A stretch of 64,000 nucleotides of DNA. Source: Erwinia_E haradaeae_A. GTDB taxonomy: Bacteria > Pseudomonadota > Gammaproteobacteria > Enterobacterales > Enterobacteriaceae. Each line of letters opens with the position of its first letter. Position 1 is the stretch's first letter. Below, piece by piece: positions 50,345 to 60,690 of this stretch. The notes below the pieces were generated by a model, which was not told where the DNA came from, did no database searches, and was given only the letters and a program-made list of their open reading frames with translations. The DNA is taken from NCBI RefSeq assembly GCF_900698965.1, contig NZ_LR217725.1, positions 434,001-498,000 on the forward strand, given 5' to 3'. Made by a program: the position numbers and the translations under genes.

Positions 50345-51772
50345 TTATTTTTTATTGCATTTCACATTGAGTATATCAGTAATGCTACCTTCAAAGATTT
50401 GCGCTGCTAGGCCAATTGACTCATGCAGAGTGGGGTGTGCATGAACGGTTAACGCTATATCTGCTGCATCACATCCCATTTCAATAGCTAAACCAATTTC
50501 ACCTAAGAGCTCACCACCATTACTTCCAACAATTGCGCCACCGATAACACGATGTGTATTTTTATCAAAGATAAGCTTGGTTATCCCATTTGTACAGTTA
50601 GATGCAAGGGAACGACCTGAAGCAGACCATGGAAAAACGGACACTTCGTAACAGATATTGTTTTCTTGAGCATATTTTTCCGTGATACCAACCCAAGCGA
50701 TTTCTGGATCAGTATAAGCAATACATGGAATTACTTTAGGATTAAAATAGTATTTTTTGCCAAAAATTACTTCAGCTGCAATATGACCCTCATGTATGCC
50801 TTTATGTGCTAGCATTGGTTGTCCAACGACATCACCAACAGAAAAAATATGTGGAATATTGGTGCGCATTTGATTATCGACAGGAATAAAACCGACTTCA
50901 TCTACTGTAACACCAGCTTTCTCTGCGCTGCAGTGAGCGCCATTAGGTGAGCGTCCAACAGCTATCAAAACCGCATCATAACGCTGTATGTCTACAGGCG
51001 CCTGTTTTCCTGCTATAGTTACATATATGCCATCTTGTTTTGCTGTTACGGATGTTACTTTACTTTCTAACATGATTTTGAATCGTTTAGAAATATATCG
51101 AGTAAAGAGGTGCATTACATCTGCATCTGCAGGGGGAATTAATTGACTAGACATTTCAATAATATCAATCTGTGCGCCAAGAGAATGATAAATTGAAGCA
51201 ATTTCAAGACCGATAATACCACCACCTATTATAAGAAGTCTCTCTGGTACTATATTTAATTCAAGTGCGGCGGTAGAGTCCCAAATCCGTTCATCATCAT
51301 ACGGAATGCCTGAAATTTTAATAGGGGATGAACCTGTCGCAATAATAGCATTATTAAAAGTAATAGCAGTCGATGAGCCATCCTGTAGAATAACTTCTAG
51401 GGTATTAGAGTTACTGAACTTACCAATGCCTTGTATTATAGGTACTTTACGGTTGATTGCAATACCAGATAACCCTCTATTTAATTTACGGATTACCTTT
51501 TGTTTCCAGTTACGTATTGCATCAAGATTAATTTTTAGATCATCAAGAACCATATTATGATTTTTGAGTTCTTTTACTTCCTCGAGTACTTTAGCAATAT
51601 GCAGTAAAGCTTTAGAAGGAATACAACCTACATTCAGACAAACACCACCTAAATTTTGTTGATGTTCGACTATAATAGTTTGTAAACCTAAATCTGCTGC
51701 TCGAAATGCAGCAGAATAGCCTGCAGGACCACCTCCAATAACAACAACTTGAGTTTGAATGCGCTCAGTCAT
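50345..51772 (-). CDS. lpd: dihydrolipoamide dehydrogenase (E3)
   Basis: Flavoprotein that reoxidises dihydrolipoamide in the pyruvate dehydrogenase complex and, where present, 2-oxoglutarate dehydrogenase and the glycine cleavage system. The 475 residues compare with 474 in E. coli. FAD-binding VVIGGGPAGYSAA is at the start, the redox disulfide Cys45/Cys50 lies in GGVCLNVGCIPSKALLH, the NAD motif is IIGGGIIGLEIA, and the catalytic HAHPTLHE lies near the end. It is the third gene of aceE-aceF-lpd, 162 bases after aceF, so it may also have its own promoter. Confidence 0.97.
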   Translation of the reverse strand: MTERIQTQVVVIGGGPAGYSAAFRAADLGLQTIIVEHQQNLGGVCLNVGCIPSKALLHIAKVLEEVKELKNHNMVLDDLKINLDAIRNWKQKVIRKLNRGLSGIAINRKVPIIQGIGKFSNSNTLEVILQDGSSTAITFNNAIIATGSSPIKISGIPYDDERIWDSTAALELNIVPERLLIIGGGIIGLEIASIYHSLGAQIDIIEMSSQLIPPADADVMHLFTRYISKRFKIMLESKVTSVTAKQDGIYVTIAGKQAPVDIQRYDAVLIAVGRSPNGAHCSAEKAGVTVDEVGFIPVDNQMRTNIPHIFSVGDVVGQPMLAHKGIHEGHIAAEVIFGKKYYFNPKVIPCIAYTDPEIAWVGITEKYAQENNICYEVSVFPWSASGRSLASNCTNGITKLIFDKNTHRVIGGAIVGSNGGELLGEIGLAIEMGCDAADIALTVHAHPTLHESIGLAAQIFEGSITDILNVKCNKK

Positions 51773-51934
51773 TATAACCTCCTAATATTTAGGTATACTC
51801 TGATTATGATATGATTGTAAGTAATTACTTTTTGGTATTGTATTGTGCTTAACAATATTGACTGCTACTCAGAGAATAAAAATATACTATATGCATAATG
51901 TATGTTAATAAGGAAGACATATTCCAAGATAGTA

Positions 51935-53470
51935 TTACATGACTAGATGGCGAATATCAGATATTGTCTTATTAAGTATAGTAATAAATCGTGCGCCATC
52001 AGCCCCATCAATCACACGATGATCAAAAGACAGAGAAATTGGCATCATTAAACGTGGTATAAATTTATTACCATTCCAAAGAGGCTCTGTTACGAATTTA
52101 GAGATACCTAGAATAGCTACTTCTGGTGCATTGATAATTGGTGTAAAGTGAGTTGTACCTAAACGACCAATACTAGAAATAGTAAAGCACCCCCCTTGCA
52201 TTTCTTCTGCAGTTAAATGACTATTTCGTGCTTTTTGAGAAATATTACGTAACTCATGAGATAACTCAATAATGCCTTTTTTATTAACATCTTTCAGAAC
52301 TGGGACTAATAAACCATTCGGGGTATCGATAGCTATGCTGATATGGATGTATTCTTTTAGGATTAGTGTTTGTTCATCTAAAGATATCGAGCTATTAAAT
52401 CTCGGCATTGCTTTGAGTGCCATGGCAACAGCTTTTATAATAAATACTAGAGGAGTGAGTTTAACGTCTAGATTTTCTTGGATTGCTATGCCATTTTGTT
52501 TTTTACGAAATATTTCTAGATCAGTGATATCTATTTTATCAAAATGGGTAACATGTGGAATCATTAGCCAGTTTCTTTTCAGGTTTGCACCAGATATTTT
52601 TTGGATACGACTCATGGATACTTCATTCGTTTTACCAAACTTTGTATAATCAATTTTGGGCCATGGCATTACATCTTGTAATATATTACGAGCTGTACTA
52701 ATTTCATTAGTATGTTGAGTATTGTTTTTTATATTTTGTATATATTGCATGACATCTTCTTGTAAAATACGCGACTTATGTCCAGTGCCTGTTATATCAT
52801 CAAGATTAACGTTAAATAGTCGCGCTAGACGTCGAACAAAAGGCGTGGCATGAATGTATGCGTGATTTTCAATAAATGTGGATTGATGTATGGAGTTAGT
52901 TAATCTTTTTTCTGATGAAAATTTTTCTACCATATTGTCGACATGAACGATCATCATTAGCATACCAGTTGTAATGCTCTCCCCTTTTCTTATTTTTATT
53001 TCATGTATTTTGCCAGATAAGGGTGCTTGAATTTCTATTAAAGCTTGCTGTTTTCTTTCCAAAAGTACTAATGGTTCTTTTGCGCTAATGTTATGACCGA
53101 CTGTGACTAAGATTTTAATAACTTTAACTGGATCATTATGACATTCTGGTAAATGAAGGCCTGTATAGGAGCTAAGTGTTGGTAAAGCCTCTACTTTTGT
53201 GTTATTGTGTTTTACACATCCTTCAGAGCTAGTCTCTTTTATGGTCTCAAATCTCATTATAACCTGTCCGGTATGTACTTTATCTCCTAGGTTTACTTGA
53301 ATCTCTTTTACTACACCAGATTGTGGAGATGGTACTTCCATAGACGCTTTGTCACCTTCGATAACTAATAGTGGTTGCTCATATTTAACTGTATCACCAA
53401 TCTTTACTAAGATATCAGTTACTTCAACTAGATCGGTTCCAATATCAGGAATAGGAATTGCAATAGTCAT
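51935..53470 (-). CDS. aceF: dihydrolipoyl acetyltransferase (E2p), reduced lipoyl region
   Basis: Core of the pyruvate dehydrogenase complex; passes acetyl groups to CoA. It has 511 residues against 630 in E. coli. In order: lipoyl domain 1 (about 2-75) with the lipoyl-lysine Lys41 in GDKASM; a second lipoyl-like domain (about 104-178) where the DKA motif reads QQA (Gln142 for Lys); the E1/E3-binding domain (about 207-245, ATPFVRRLARLFNVNL); and the catalytic domain with His484 and Asp488 in SFDHRVIDG. One lipoyl domain of the E. coli three is gone and another is probably not lipoylated. The Ala/Pro-rich linkers are replaced by ordinary sequence. It lies 18 bases behind aceE. Confidence 0.96.
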   Translation of the reverse strand: MTIAIPIPDIGTDLVEVTDILVKIGDTVKYEQPLLVIEGDKASMEVPSPQSGVVKEIQVNLGDKVHTGQVIMRFETIKETSSEGCVKHNNTKVEALPTLSSYTGLHLPECHNDPVKVIKILVTVGHNISAKEPLVLLERKQQALIEIQAPLSGKIHEIKIRKGESITTGMLMMIVHVDNMVEKFSSEKRLTNSIHQSTFIENHAYIHATPFVRRLARLFNVNLDDITGTGHKSRILQEDVMQYIQNIKNNTQHTNEISTARNILQDVMPWPKIDYTKFGKTNEVSMSRIQKISGANLKRNWLMIPHVTHFDKIDITDLEIFRKKQNGIAIQENLDVKLTPLVFIIKAVAMALKAMPRFNSSISLDEQTLILKEYIHISIAIDTPNGLLVPVLKDVNKKGIIELSHELRNISQKARNSHLTAEEMQGGCFTISSIGRLGTTHFTPIINAPEVAILGISKFVTEPLWNGNKFIPRLMMPISLSFDHRVIDGADGARFITILNKTISDIRHLVM

Positions 53471-53488
53471 TCTGTATTACCTCTTCAA

Positions 53489-56152
53489 TTAGAGCAAGCA
53501 TGGATTCTTTTTATCAGAATCAATATTAAACCTCATAATAGCTGCCGATATCTCTTTTTTATCAATAGTGTTATTCTTTGCTAATGCAGTTAATGCGGCA
53601 ATTACTATGTAAGAACTATCGATTTCAAAATGATAACGCAGGTTTTTACGACTATCTGATAAACCAAACCCATCGGTACCCAGTACGAGATAATTAGTAG
53701 TTGGAATAAAATGTCGAATCTGCTCAGCAAATAATTTCATATAATCAGTAGATGCTATGGTAGGTGCATCATTCATAATTTGAGTAATATAGGGGATTCG
53801 TGGTGCTTTAGATGGATTCAGCATATTCCATCGCTCGCAAGACTGACCATCACGGGCCAGTTCGGTAAATGAAGTAACGCTGTAGACGTCAGATCCTATA
53901 CTATAGTCTTTTTCGAGAATATCCGCTGCTTGACGTACGTGTCGTAATATAGCGCCTGAACCTAACAACTGTACTTTTCCTGCAGAACCTACCTTGCTGT
54001 TTAGCTTATACATACCTTTACAGATACCATATTCAACCCCTGATGGCATGCCAGGCATATAATAATTTTCATTTAGAGTAGTAATATAGTAGTAAACATT
54101 TTCCTGTGCACTACCATACATACGAGTTAAACCATGATGAATGATCACTGCCACTTCATAAGCATATGCTGGGTCCCAAGAGATACAGCTTGGAATGGTA
54201 AGGGCATAAATATGACTATGACCATCTTCATGCTGTAATCCCTCGCCATTGAGAGTGGTGCGACCTGAGGTTCCACCAATCAAAAATCCACGTGCCTGTT
54301 GGTCACCGGCTGCCCACAATAAGTCTCCAATACGTTGAAAGCCAAACATAGAATAATAGATATAAAAAGGGATCATAGGTGTATTATTCGTACTATAAGA
54401 TGTTGCTGCCGCCAACCATGAGCAACCTGCGCCAATTTCGTTAATTCCTTCTTGAAGGATCTGCCCCTGCTTGTCCTCTCTGTAGTAAGCTAGTTGTTCA
54501 CGATCTGATGGATTATACTGTTGCCCGTGTGGGTTATAAATACCAATTTTTCGAAACAAGCCCTCCATTCCAAAAGTACGCGCTTCATCCGCAATAATAG
54601 GTACTATGCGTTCTTTAAGGCCTGTGTTTTTCAATAAAAGATTCAAAATGCGCACAAATGCTATAGTAGTTGATATTTCTTTGTTTTGCTCAATCAAGAG
54701 CACGCGAAACTCTTCTAATGCTGGGATTTGTAGCTCTTCATCAAAAGTTGCTTTACGCATAGGTAGATATCCACCTAGTTTTTTGCGTTGCTCATGGAGG
54801 TACTGATACTCATCGGAGTCATTTTGAAAAGTGATATAAGGTAAATCTTTAATACTTTCGTCATTCACTGGAATTTGAAAACGATCTCGAATATAACGTA
54901 GTGTGTCTAGACTGATTTTTTTTATTTGGTGAGCGATATTTTTCCCTTCAGCTATCTCACCCATGCCATAACCTTTAACTGTATGGGCAAGGATAACTAC
55001 TGGCTTATCTTTACTCTCTTGTGCTTTTTTTAGTGCTGCATAAATTTTTTTCGGATCATGACCACCTCGGTTTAGATTCCAGATTTCATCATCGGTCATA
55101 TCTTCTACGAGTTTTAGTGTTTCCGGATACTTTCCGAAGAAATGTTGACGTATATAGGAACCGTTTTTAGATTTTAAGTTTTGATAATCACCATCAATAG
55201 TTTCATTCATCAGATGAGCTAATGTACCACTAGTATCTTTATGCAGCAGCTGATCCCAGAGCCCCCCCCAAATGACTTTAATGACTTCCCAACCAGCTCC
55301 ACAAAAAATACCTTCAAGTTCATGAATGATTTTACCGTTTCCTGTTACTGGTCCATCTAGGCGCTGTAAGTTACAGTTAATAACAAATACTAGGTTATTT
55401 AGCTTTTCCCGAGTCGCAATGGTAATCGCACCCTTAGATTCTGGTTCATCCATCTCACCGTCTCCTAAGAATGCATACACAGTTTGCAAGGACGTGTCCT
55501 GCAGGTCACGATGGTGGAGATATTTCAAAAATTTAGCTTGATATATTGCGGCTATAGGACCAAGCCCCATCGAAACAGTTGGAAACTGCCAAAAATTTGG
55601 CATGAGTTTAGGGTGAGGGTAAGATGACAACCCCTCTCCGTTCACTTCTTGTCGAAAGTTATCCATTTGTTTTTCAGTAATCCGACCTTCTAGAAAAGCG
55701 CGGGCATATATGCCAGGGGATATATGACCTTGAAAATAAACTAGATCACCTCCGTTTTTTGTGTTGCGTGCACGAAAGAAATGATTAAAGCATACTTCAT
55801 AGATAGTAGCTGCAGACTGGAAGGAGGCAATATGACCACCTAATTCTAGATTTTTTTTTGAAGCACGCAGCACGGTTATAATTGCATTCCAACGAATAGC
55901 AGCGCAAATACGATCCTCTACAATAGTGTTACCTGGGTATTTCGGTTCATCCTGTAGAGGAATAGAATTAATATAATTGCGCACACATGTATGAGAGCTG
56001 GTTTGAATGCCACTCCTTCTTGCGGCCTGTAGTATGGCATTTATTAGGTATTGAGCGCGTTCTGCACCTTCTTCATAAATTACTGATTGAATTGAATCCA
56101 CCCATTCTCGAGTTTCAATTGGATCCAAATCATAATTAAAATGTTTTGACAT
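53489..56152 (-). CDS. aceE: pyruvate dehydrogenase E1 component
   Basis: Thiamine-diphosphate enzyme that decarboxylates pyruvate and acetylates E2. Its 887 residues equal E. coli. The start is MSKHFNYDLDPIETREWVDS, the ThDP motif begins GDGEMDEPESKGAI and ends in the NN of KLNNLVFVINCN near residue 260, and HEDGHSH and later conserved blocks are kept. AAAGGAA precedes the ATG. First gene of aceE-aceF-lpd; the repressor gene pdhR, which precedes it in E. coli, is absent, so pyruvate control is probably lost (inference). Confidence 0.97.
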   Translation of the reverse strand: MSKHFNYDLDPIETREWVDSIQSVIYEEGAERAQYLINAILQAARRSGIQTSSHTCVRNYINSIPLQDEPKYPGNTIVEDRICAAIRWNAIITVLRASKKNLELGGHIASFQSAATIYEVCFNHFFRARNTKNGGDLVYFQGHISPGIYARAFLEGRITEKQMDNFRQEVNGEGLSSYPHPKLMPNFWQFPTVSMGLGPIAAIYQAKFLKYLHHRDLQDTSLQTVYAFLGDGEMDEPESKGAITIATREKLNNLVFVINCNLQRLDGPVTGNGKIIHELEGIFCGAGWEVIKVIWGGLWDQLLHKDTSGTLAHLMNETIDGDYQNLKSKNGSYIRQHFFGKYPETLKLVEDMTDDEIWNLNRGGHDPKKIYAALKKAQESKDKPVVILAHTVKGYGMGEIAEGKNIAHQIKKISLDTLRYIRDRFQIPVNDESIKDLPYITFQNDSDEYQYLHEQRKKLGGYLPMRKATFDEELQIPALEEFRVLLIEQNKEISTTIAFVRILNLLLKNTGLKERIVPIIADEARTFGMEGLFRKIGIYNPHGQQYNPSDREQLAYYREDKQGQILQEGINEIGAGCSWLAAATSYSTNNTPMIPFYIYYSMFGFQRIGDLLWAAGDQQARGFLIGGTSGRTTLNGEGLQHEDGHSHIYALTIPSCISWDPAYAYEVAVIIHHGLTRMYGSAQENVYYYITTLNENYYMPGMPSGVEYGICKGMYKLNSKVGSAGKVQLLGSGAILRHVRQAADILEKDYSIGSDVYSVTSFTELARDGQSCERWNMLNPSKAPRIPYITQIMNDAPTIASTDYMKLFAEQIRHFIPTTNYLVLGTDGFGLSDSRKNLRYHFEIDSSYIVIAALTALAKNNTIDKKEISAAIMRFNIDSDKKNPCLL

Positions 56153-57715
56153 AGATGTATTTCCTTTTGTACCTCTTCTATTAAATACTTAAGCATTAAT
56201 ATTTTATTATAACGTCAAAGACAGGAGAGATCATCTATGATGATTCTAGAAAAACTTATTTTTGTAAATATAGATAACAATGATATTACTTAAAGTTCTT
56301 TCTGTTTTCATTCGGCGTTTTCGTTAGCACGATTACATTGAAAATCAAATTATCTTTATTCTATTTTACCTAAGACTGTTCGGTCTCTGCACAAGCCTTA
56401 ATAGATACACTATCAAGATATACTTTTGCATAATTGTGATTATTATTACACTTTAGCATAGTGAGGTCATACGATAGATTTACCAAGAAGATGATGGAAT
56501 CACAGCAAAGAATCTATCTATCTATCTATCTATCTAAAATATTATCTAATAATTGATTCTTCATGAATGCAAATAAACAATTTTATTAAAAAATACATTT
56601 TATTTAAAAAACAAATATTTATTTATGCTCTTGCTTTTGATGCATGTAAGTATTTAATTGACTTCATATTATATCACTAATAGCTACGTAGAGTTGTGCA
56701 CCACTTAAAAACGGGAGCTGATAATTCTTCATAGCAAGCATTATATTAACAGCAATAATAAATAAAGCTATTTATAGATTTCCTGAAGTTTGCTACGGTC
56801 TGTATACATTCAATACTCTAATGTTATTGCTATGTCTGTACTAATGTACTCTAGCAGATACGATTGACACAGCTTACTGTTGAATTTTTATATGAACTCT
56901 GATTGTTCCTTGTGTATCAATATCGATTGATAAAGGCATAGATATTCTTGATGATCATAAATAGTTGAATTTACATATTGTCACTAAGCTTAGTATTGCG
57001 TGCTTAAGTTGTTATATAAACCTTATATGCTTTCTTAAAAGTTTTCTCTGCATACCAGATATTTAGATTTTTTGATAAAACCGTATCAGTTTTTATATAT
57101 TTTACGTCGTCTAATTCTTTTCTTTATATACTGAATAGGTTATAGCCGATATGTTTTCTAAAGGTCTCTAGCACTGAGAAATACAATTCGTCAGATGGAA
57201 ACAACAGCTCGATAATAAAAAATCTATGTTTAGATTGTTTAGTTGGTCATCTGGTCTGGATTATCATAAGAGGTAAGATATATATGTATACTCATAAGTA
57301 TAGAGTAAGAAGTCTTGATATACTTTTAACTAATCATCTGTGTTTCTTCATGATTTTATCGTTTACAGATTAGAATGTTTTGACTATAATTATTTAGTGA
57401 ATTACAGAGAAACGCGTTATTTTTAAAACATCAGTTTTATGTTCTGTTACCATAAATCATTTTTATATAATATAGCGAGCGGTTCATGAAAGATTACCGT
57501 CATCTCAAACTAAACAGTGTTCTAGCGCAGAATACTACAAACATAACCACCTAAGATACTTAGGGTAAGTACTTATTGTATAAAAATTCTTTAAGAATTG
57601 AATTCTTATTGCTTGATTATGACAAACTGATAGTTATTGTAAATAACTCATATGCTGTATGGATTACACCACCACCAGTCAGTACTTCGTAAGCAGTGAT
57701 CCTATTTGGAAAGTT
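56153..57715. other. divergent gap aceE-ubiD
   Basis: About 1.56 kb between divergent genes. It holds a (TCTA)6 microsatellite (56513-56536) and a small CCTAAG/CTTAGG palindrome (57550-57564). pdhR would be expected here by E. coli order but I see no trace of it. Confidence 0.6.
56513..56536. repeat. TCTA microsatellite, 6 copies
   Basis: Six perfect TCTA units. Confidence 0.9.
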
Positions 57716-59200
57716 ATGAAATATAAAGATTTAAGGGGTTTTCTTTTTCTACTAGAAGAACGTGGAGAGTTAAAACGCATTCAGCAAGAAATTGACCCTA
57801 ATCTGGAAATGACTGAGATTTCTGACCGTACTTTACGCATTCGCGGTCCGGCCTTGCTTTTTGAAAACCCGAAAGGGTGCGAAATGCCAGTATTGTGCAA
57901 TTTATTTGGAACGCTGGATCGAGTGGCGTTAGGCATGGGGCAGTCTGATCAGCACTCTTTACGAAATATCGGAAAGCTTATGGCTTTTCTCAGAGAACCG
58001 GATCCACCTCAGGGGTTTGGTGATTTTTTGAAAAACATACCACATTGGAAGCAAGTTTTAAATATGCCCACTAAACGGGTTCAGCATGCACTGTGTCAAC
58101 AACAGATCTGGCGAGATGAAGAGGTTGATTTGAGGTGTCTCCCTATCATGAAATGTTGGCCAGATGATATCGCGCCATTAGTAACTTGGGGCTTAACGGT
58201 AACGCGTGGTCCATATAAAACAAGACAGAATCTAGCAATTTATCGCCAACAGCTGCTCGGAAAAAATAAGTTAATTATGCGATGGTTACCACATCGCAGT
58301 GGTGCGATAGACTTTAAAGCATGGTGTCATATTTATTCTAAAAAACGATTCCCAGTTTCTGTAATATTAGGAGCTGATCCAGCAACAATGTTAGGTGCAG
58401 TCATGCCAATACCAGATAAGTTGTCAGAATATGCTGTTGCTGGTTTGCTGCGTGGAAGTAAAACTGAGGTTGTAAAGTGTATCTCAAATGATCTAGAGGT
58501 TCCAGCTAAATCAGAAATTATACTAGAAGGATATATCCAGCCAGGAGAAGTAGCGCTAGAGGGACCATATGGTGATCATACAGGGTACTATAATGAAGCG
58601 GATATTTTTCCAGTCTTTACTGTTACTCATGTAACACAACGTTATAAAGCTATTTATCATTCTACTTATACCGGTCGCCCTCCCGATGAGCCTGCTATTT
58701 TAGGCATGGCTTTCAATGAGATATTTGTACCACTTCTGCAAAAACAGTTTCCAGAAATTATTGATTTTTATATGCCATCAGAAGGATGCTCGTATAGATT
58801 AGCAGTGGTAACCATTAAAAAGCAGTATCCTGGGCATGCAAGGTTTGTTATGATGGGTATTTGGTCATGCTTGCGCCAATTTATGTATACTAAATGTATT
58901 ATTGTATGTGATAACGATATCAACCCTCGAGATTGGAATGATGTTATCTGGGCGATAACCACTCGCATGGATCCATCACGAGATGTAGTGATTATAGAAA
59001 ACACACCAATCGATTATCTTGATTTTTCCTCACCTATATCAGGGCTCGGATCAAAAATGGGAATAGATGCGACTAATAAATTGCCGGGAGAGACTCAACG
59101 TATATGGGGGTCTCCGATTAAAAAAGACCCTATTGTAACTTCTCATGTTGATACACTTTGGGACGAACTCGGTATATTAAAAAATATTAATCTCGACTAA
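57716..59200 (+). CDS. ubiD: 3-octaprenyl-4-hydroxybenzoate decarboxylase
   Basis: Prenyl-FMN-dependent decarboxylase of ubiquinone synthesis; needs UbiX for its cofactor, not in this window. The 494-residue product (497 in E. coli) starts MKYKDLRGFLF, with GGA five bases upstream area; the frame opens 19 codons earlier at 57659 without a Shine-Dalgarno. Family blocks: GPALLFENPKG, CNLFGT, VLNMPTKR, LIMRWLPHR, GADPATMLGA, EGPYGDHTGYYN, STYTGRPPDEPA, NTPIDYLDF and SGLGSKMGIDATNK. It is followed 39 bases on by fre, the E. coli order. Suggests a respiratory quinone is still made. Confidence 0.95.
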   Translation: MKYKDLRGFLFLLEERGELKRIQQEIDPNLEMTEISDRTLRIRGPALLFENPKGCEMPVLCNLFGTLDRVALGMGQSDQHSLRNIGKLMAFLREPDPPQGFGDFLKNIPHWKQVLNMPTKRVQHALCQQQIWRDEEVDLRCLPIMKCWPDDIAPLVTWGLTVTRGPYKTRQNLAIYRQQLLGKNKLIMRWLPHRSGAIDFKAWCHIYSKKRFPVSVILGADPATMLGAVMPIPDKLSEYAVAGLLRGSKTEVVKCISNDLEVPAKSEIILEGYIQPGEVALEGPYGDHTGYYNEADIFPVFTVTHVTQRYKAIYHSTYTGRPPDEPAILGMAFNEIFVPLLQKQFPEIIDFYMPSEGCSYRLAVVTIKKQYPGHARFVMMGIWSCLRQFMYTKCIIVCDNDINPRDWNDVIWAITTRMDPSRDVVIIENTPIDYLDFSSPISGLGSKMGIDATNKLPGETQRIWGSPIKKDPIVTSHVDTLWDELGILKNINLD

Positions 59201-59239
59201 AAATAGTCATAATACTATATTCACTTGATAGAGGAATAA

Positions 59240-59941
59240 GTGCCAACCTTAAGTTGTAAGATTGCCTCAGTAGAAGGCATAACTGATACTATATACCGTG
59301 TTCTATTAACTCCAGAGTATCATGTAAATTTTCGAGCAGGTCAGTATGTGATACTAAAACTCAAAGAGTATGATCATCTACCACTTTCGATTGCTTCAAC
59401 ACCAATGGAAAAGGATAGCATTGAATTGCATATTGGCGGTTCTGAGTTTAGTTCTTCTATTATATCAGTGATAGAGTATATACAGAATCATAAAGACATT
59501 ATTATTGATATGCCCCATGGTCTCGCTTGGTTGAGGGATGAAAAGGATTATCCACTGATATTGATTGCAGGTGGAACAGGGTTTTCTTATATTCGATCTA
59601 TTTTATTTACAGCACTATCAGAAAAGGCGGATAGAGATATTTCTATGTACTGGGGTGGGCGTGAGATCCAACATCTTTATGAGTTAGATAAGCTTAATAA
59701 ACTAGTGCATCAGTATCCTAAGTTAAAAATTCTCCCTGTCCTCGAGAGACCCAAAGATGACTTTATTGGTCGAGAGGGTACTGTTATCAGTGCTGTAATG
59801 CAAGACTACAGTTGTTTGCATAGACATGCTATATATATTGCAGGGCCTGTGAGTATGGTTAGATCAGCACGTATACACTTGTGTACAGAGAGAGGAGCTC
59901 AGCGATCACTGATGTTTGGAGATGCCTTGCACTGTATTTAA
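59240..59941 (+). CDS. fre: NAD(P)H-flavin reductase, GTG start
   Basis: Reduces free flavins with NAD(P)H; reduced flavin then serves iron reduction and activation of ribonucleotide reductase, and perhaps UbiX/UbiD chemistry. The 233 residues equal E. coli, from a GTG at 59240 preceded by GAGGA. Seen are FRAGQYVILK, the NAD(P)H loop AGGTGFSYIRSIL, MYWGGREIQHLY, and the C-terminal LFGDALHCI. The flavin-binding RPFS motif reads LPLS (Leu47 in place of Arg; Ser50 kept). Translation probably follows ubiD. Confidence 0.95.
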   Translation: MPTLSCKIASVEGITDTIYRVLLTPEYHVNFRAGQYVILKLKEYDHLPLSIASTPMEKDSIELHIGGSEFSSSIISVIEYIQNHKDIIIDMPHGLAWLRDEKDYPLILIAGGTGFSYIRSILFTALSEKADRDISMYWGGREIQHLYELDKLNKLVHQYPKLKILPVLERPKDDFIGREGTVISAVMQDYSCLHRHAIYIAGPVSMVRSARIHLCTERGAQRSLMFGDALHCI

Positions 59942-59992
59942 ATAAACAGCATAGGGAACATTCTATATTTTAAAACTACATTCATCCAATGG

Positions 59993-60042
59993 ATGCTTTA
60001 TCATAATAGCTATCATTGATGATAGCTATTATGATAAAGCAT
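59993..60042 (+). terminator. 50-bp near-perfect palindrome after fre
   Basis: Arms of 24 bp (59993-60016 and 60019-60042) are fully complementary with only two bases between them. It lies 51 bases past the fre stop and is followed by an (ATAAAT)-like stretch, not a T-run. Confidence 0.6.
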
Positions 60043-60660
60043 AAATATAAATATAAATATTGTAATATTTAAAAGCGCTATATATACAATCCTTTTGTAA
60101 TGAGGGTGACTGGGAAGGTTATATTACGTATTACTTGTAGTATTTTCAATATTCTAATTAGTGCCTGGACTATGTGAAATTTATGTAGTAGTTATTATAG
60201 TAATAAGCGCAAGTAAGCAAAATCAGTTTTTAACTGAAAGACATTAGATTCATTAAAAGCAACTACTAATATAGTGCTGTCCTTACCAGACATTATAAGA
60301 ATTCATTGATATCGACTAATAATAGTTGTTTTTTTGACAGTAGATGACCTCTATCAGAAAAAAAGAGTCTGTTACGCAATAGAAATACAATAGAAGCATC
60401 ACATTTTACTCCTAGTAAGAGCTCTGTCTTTATCTTGTATAGATTAAAAATCTGTAAAAACAGTATTCTATGCTTTAGGGCTTATCTAAATCTTATGTAT
60501 GCTTATCTCTATACCGAATAAGTAGTGTTTAAATAAAAACTGTGATATGCTTAAATACTGTGTCAGTTTTGAAAAAGTGAATTACTGCGCTCTTTAATTC
60601 ACTACATCGTAATTCTCATCTTAAGTTTGGGGCGCAAGTGGTATATCGTCTATCGTCTAT

Positions 60661-60690
60661 ATAAAAAATACTAAAATAAAAAATACTAAA
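60661..60690. repeat. 15-bp tandem duplication
   Basis: ATAAAAAATACTAAA occurs twice head to tail without mismatch. Confidence 0.85.
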
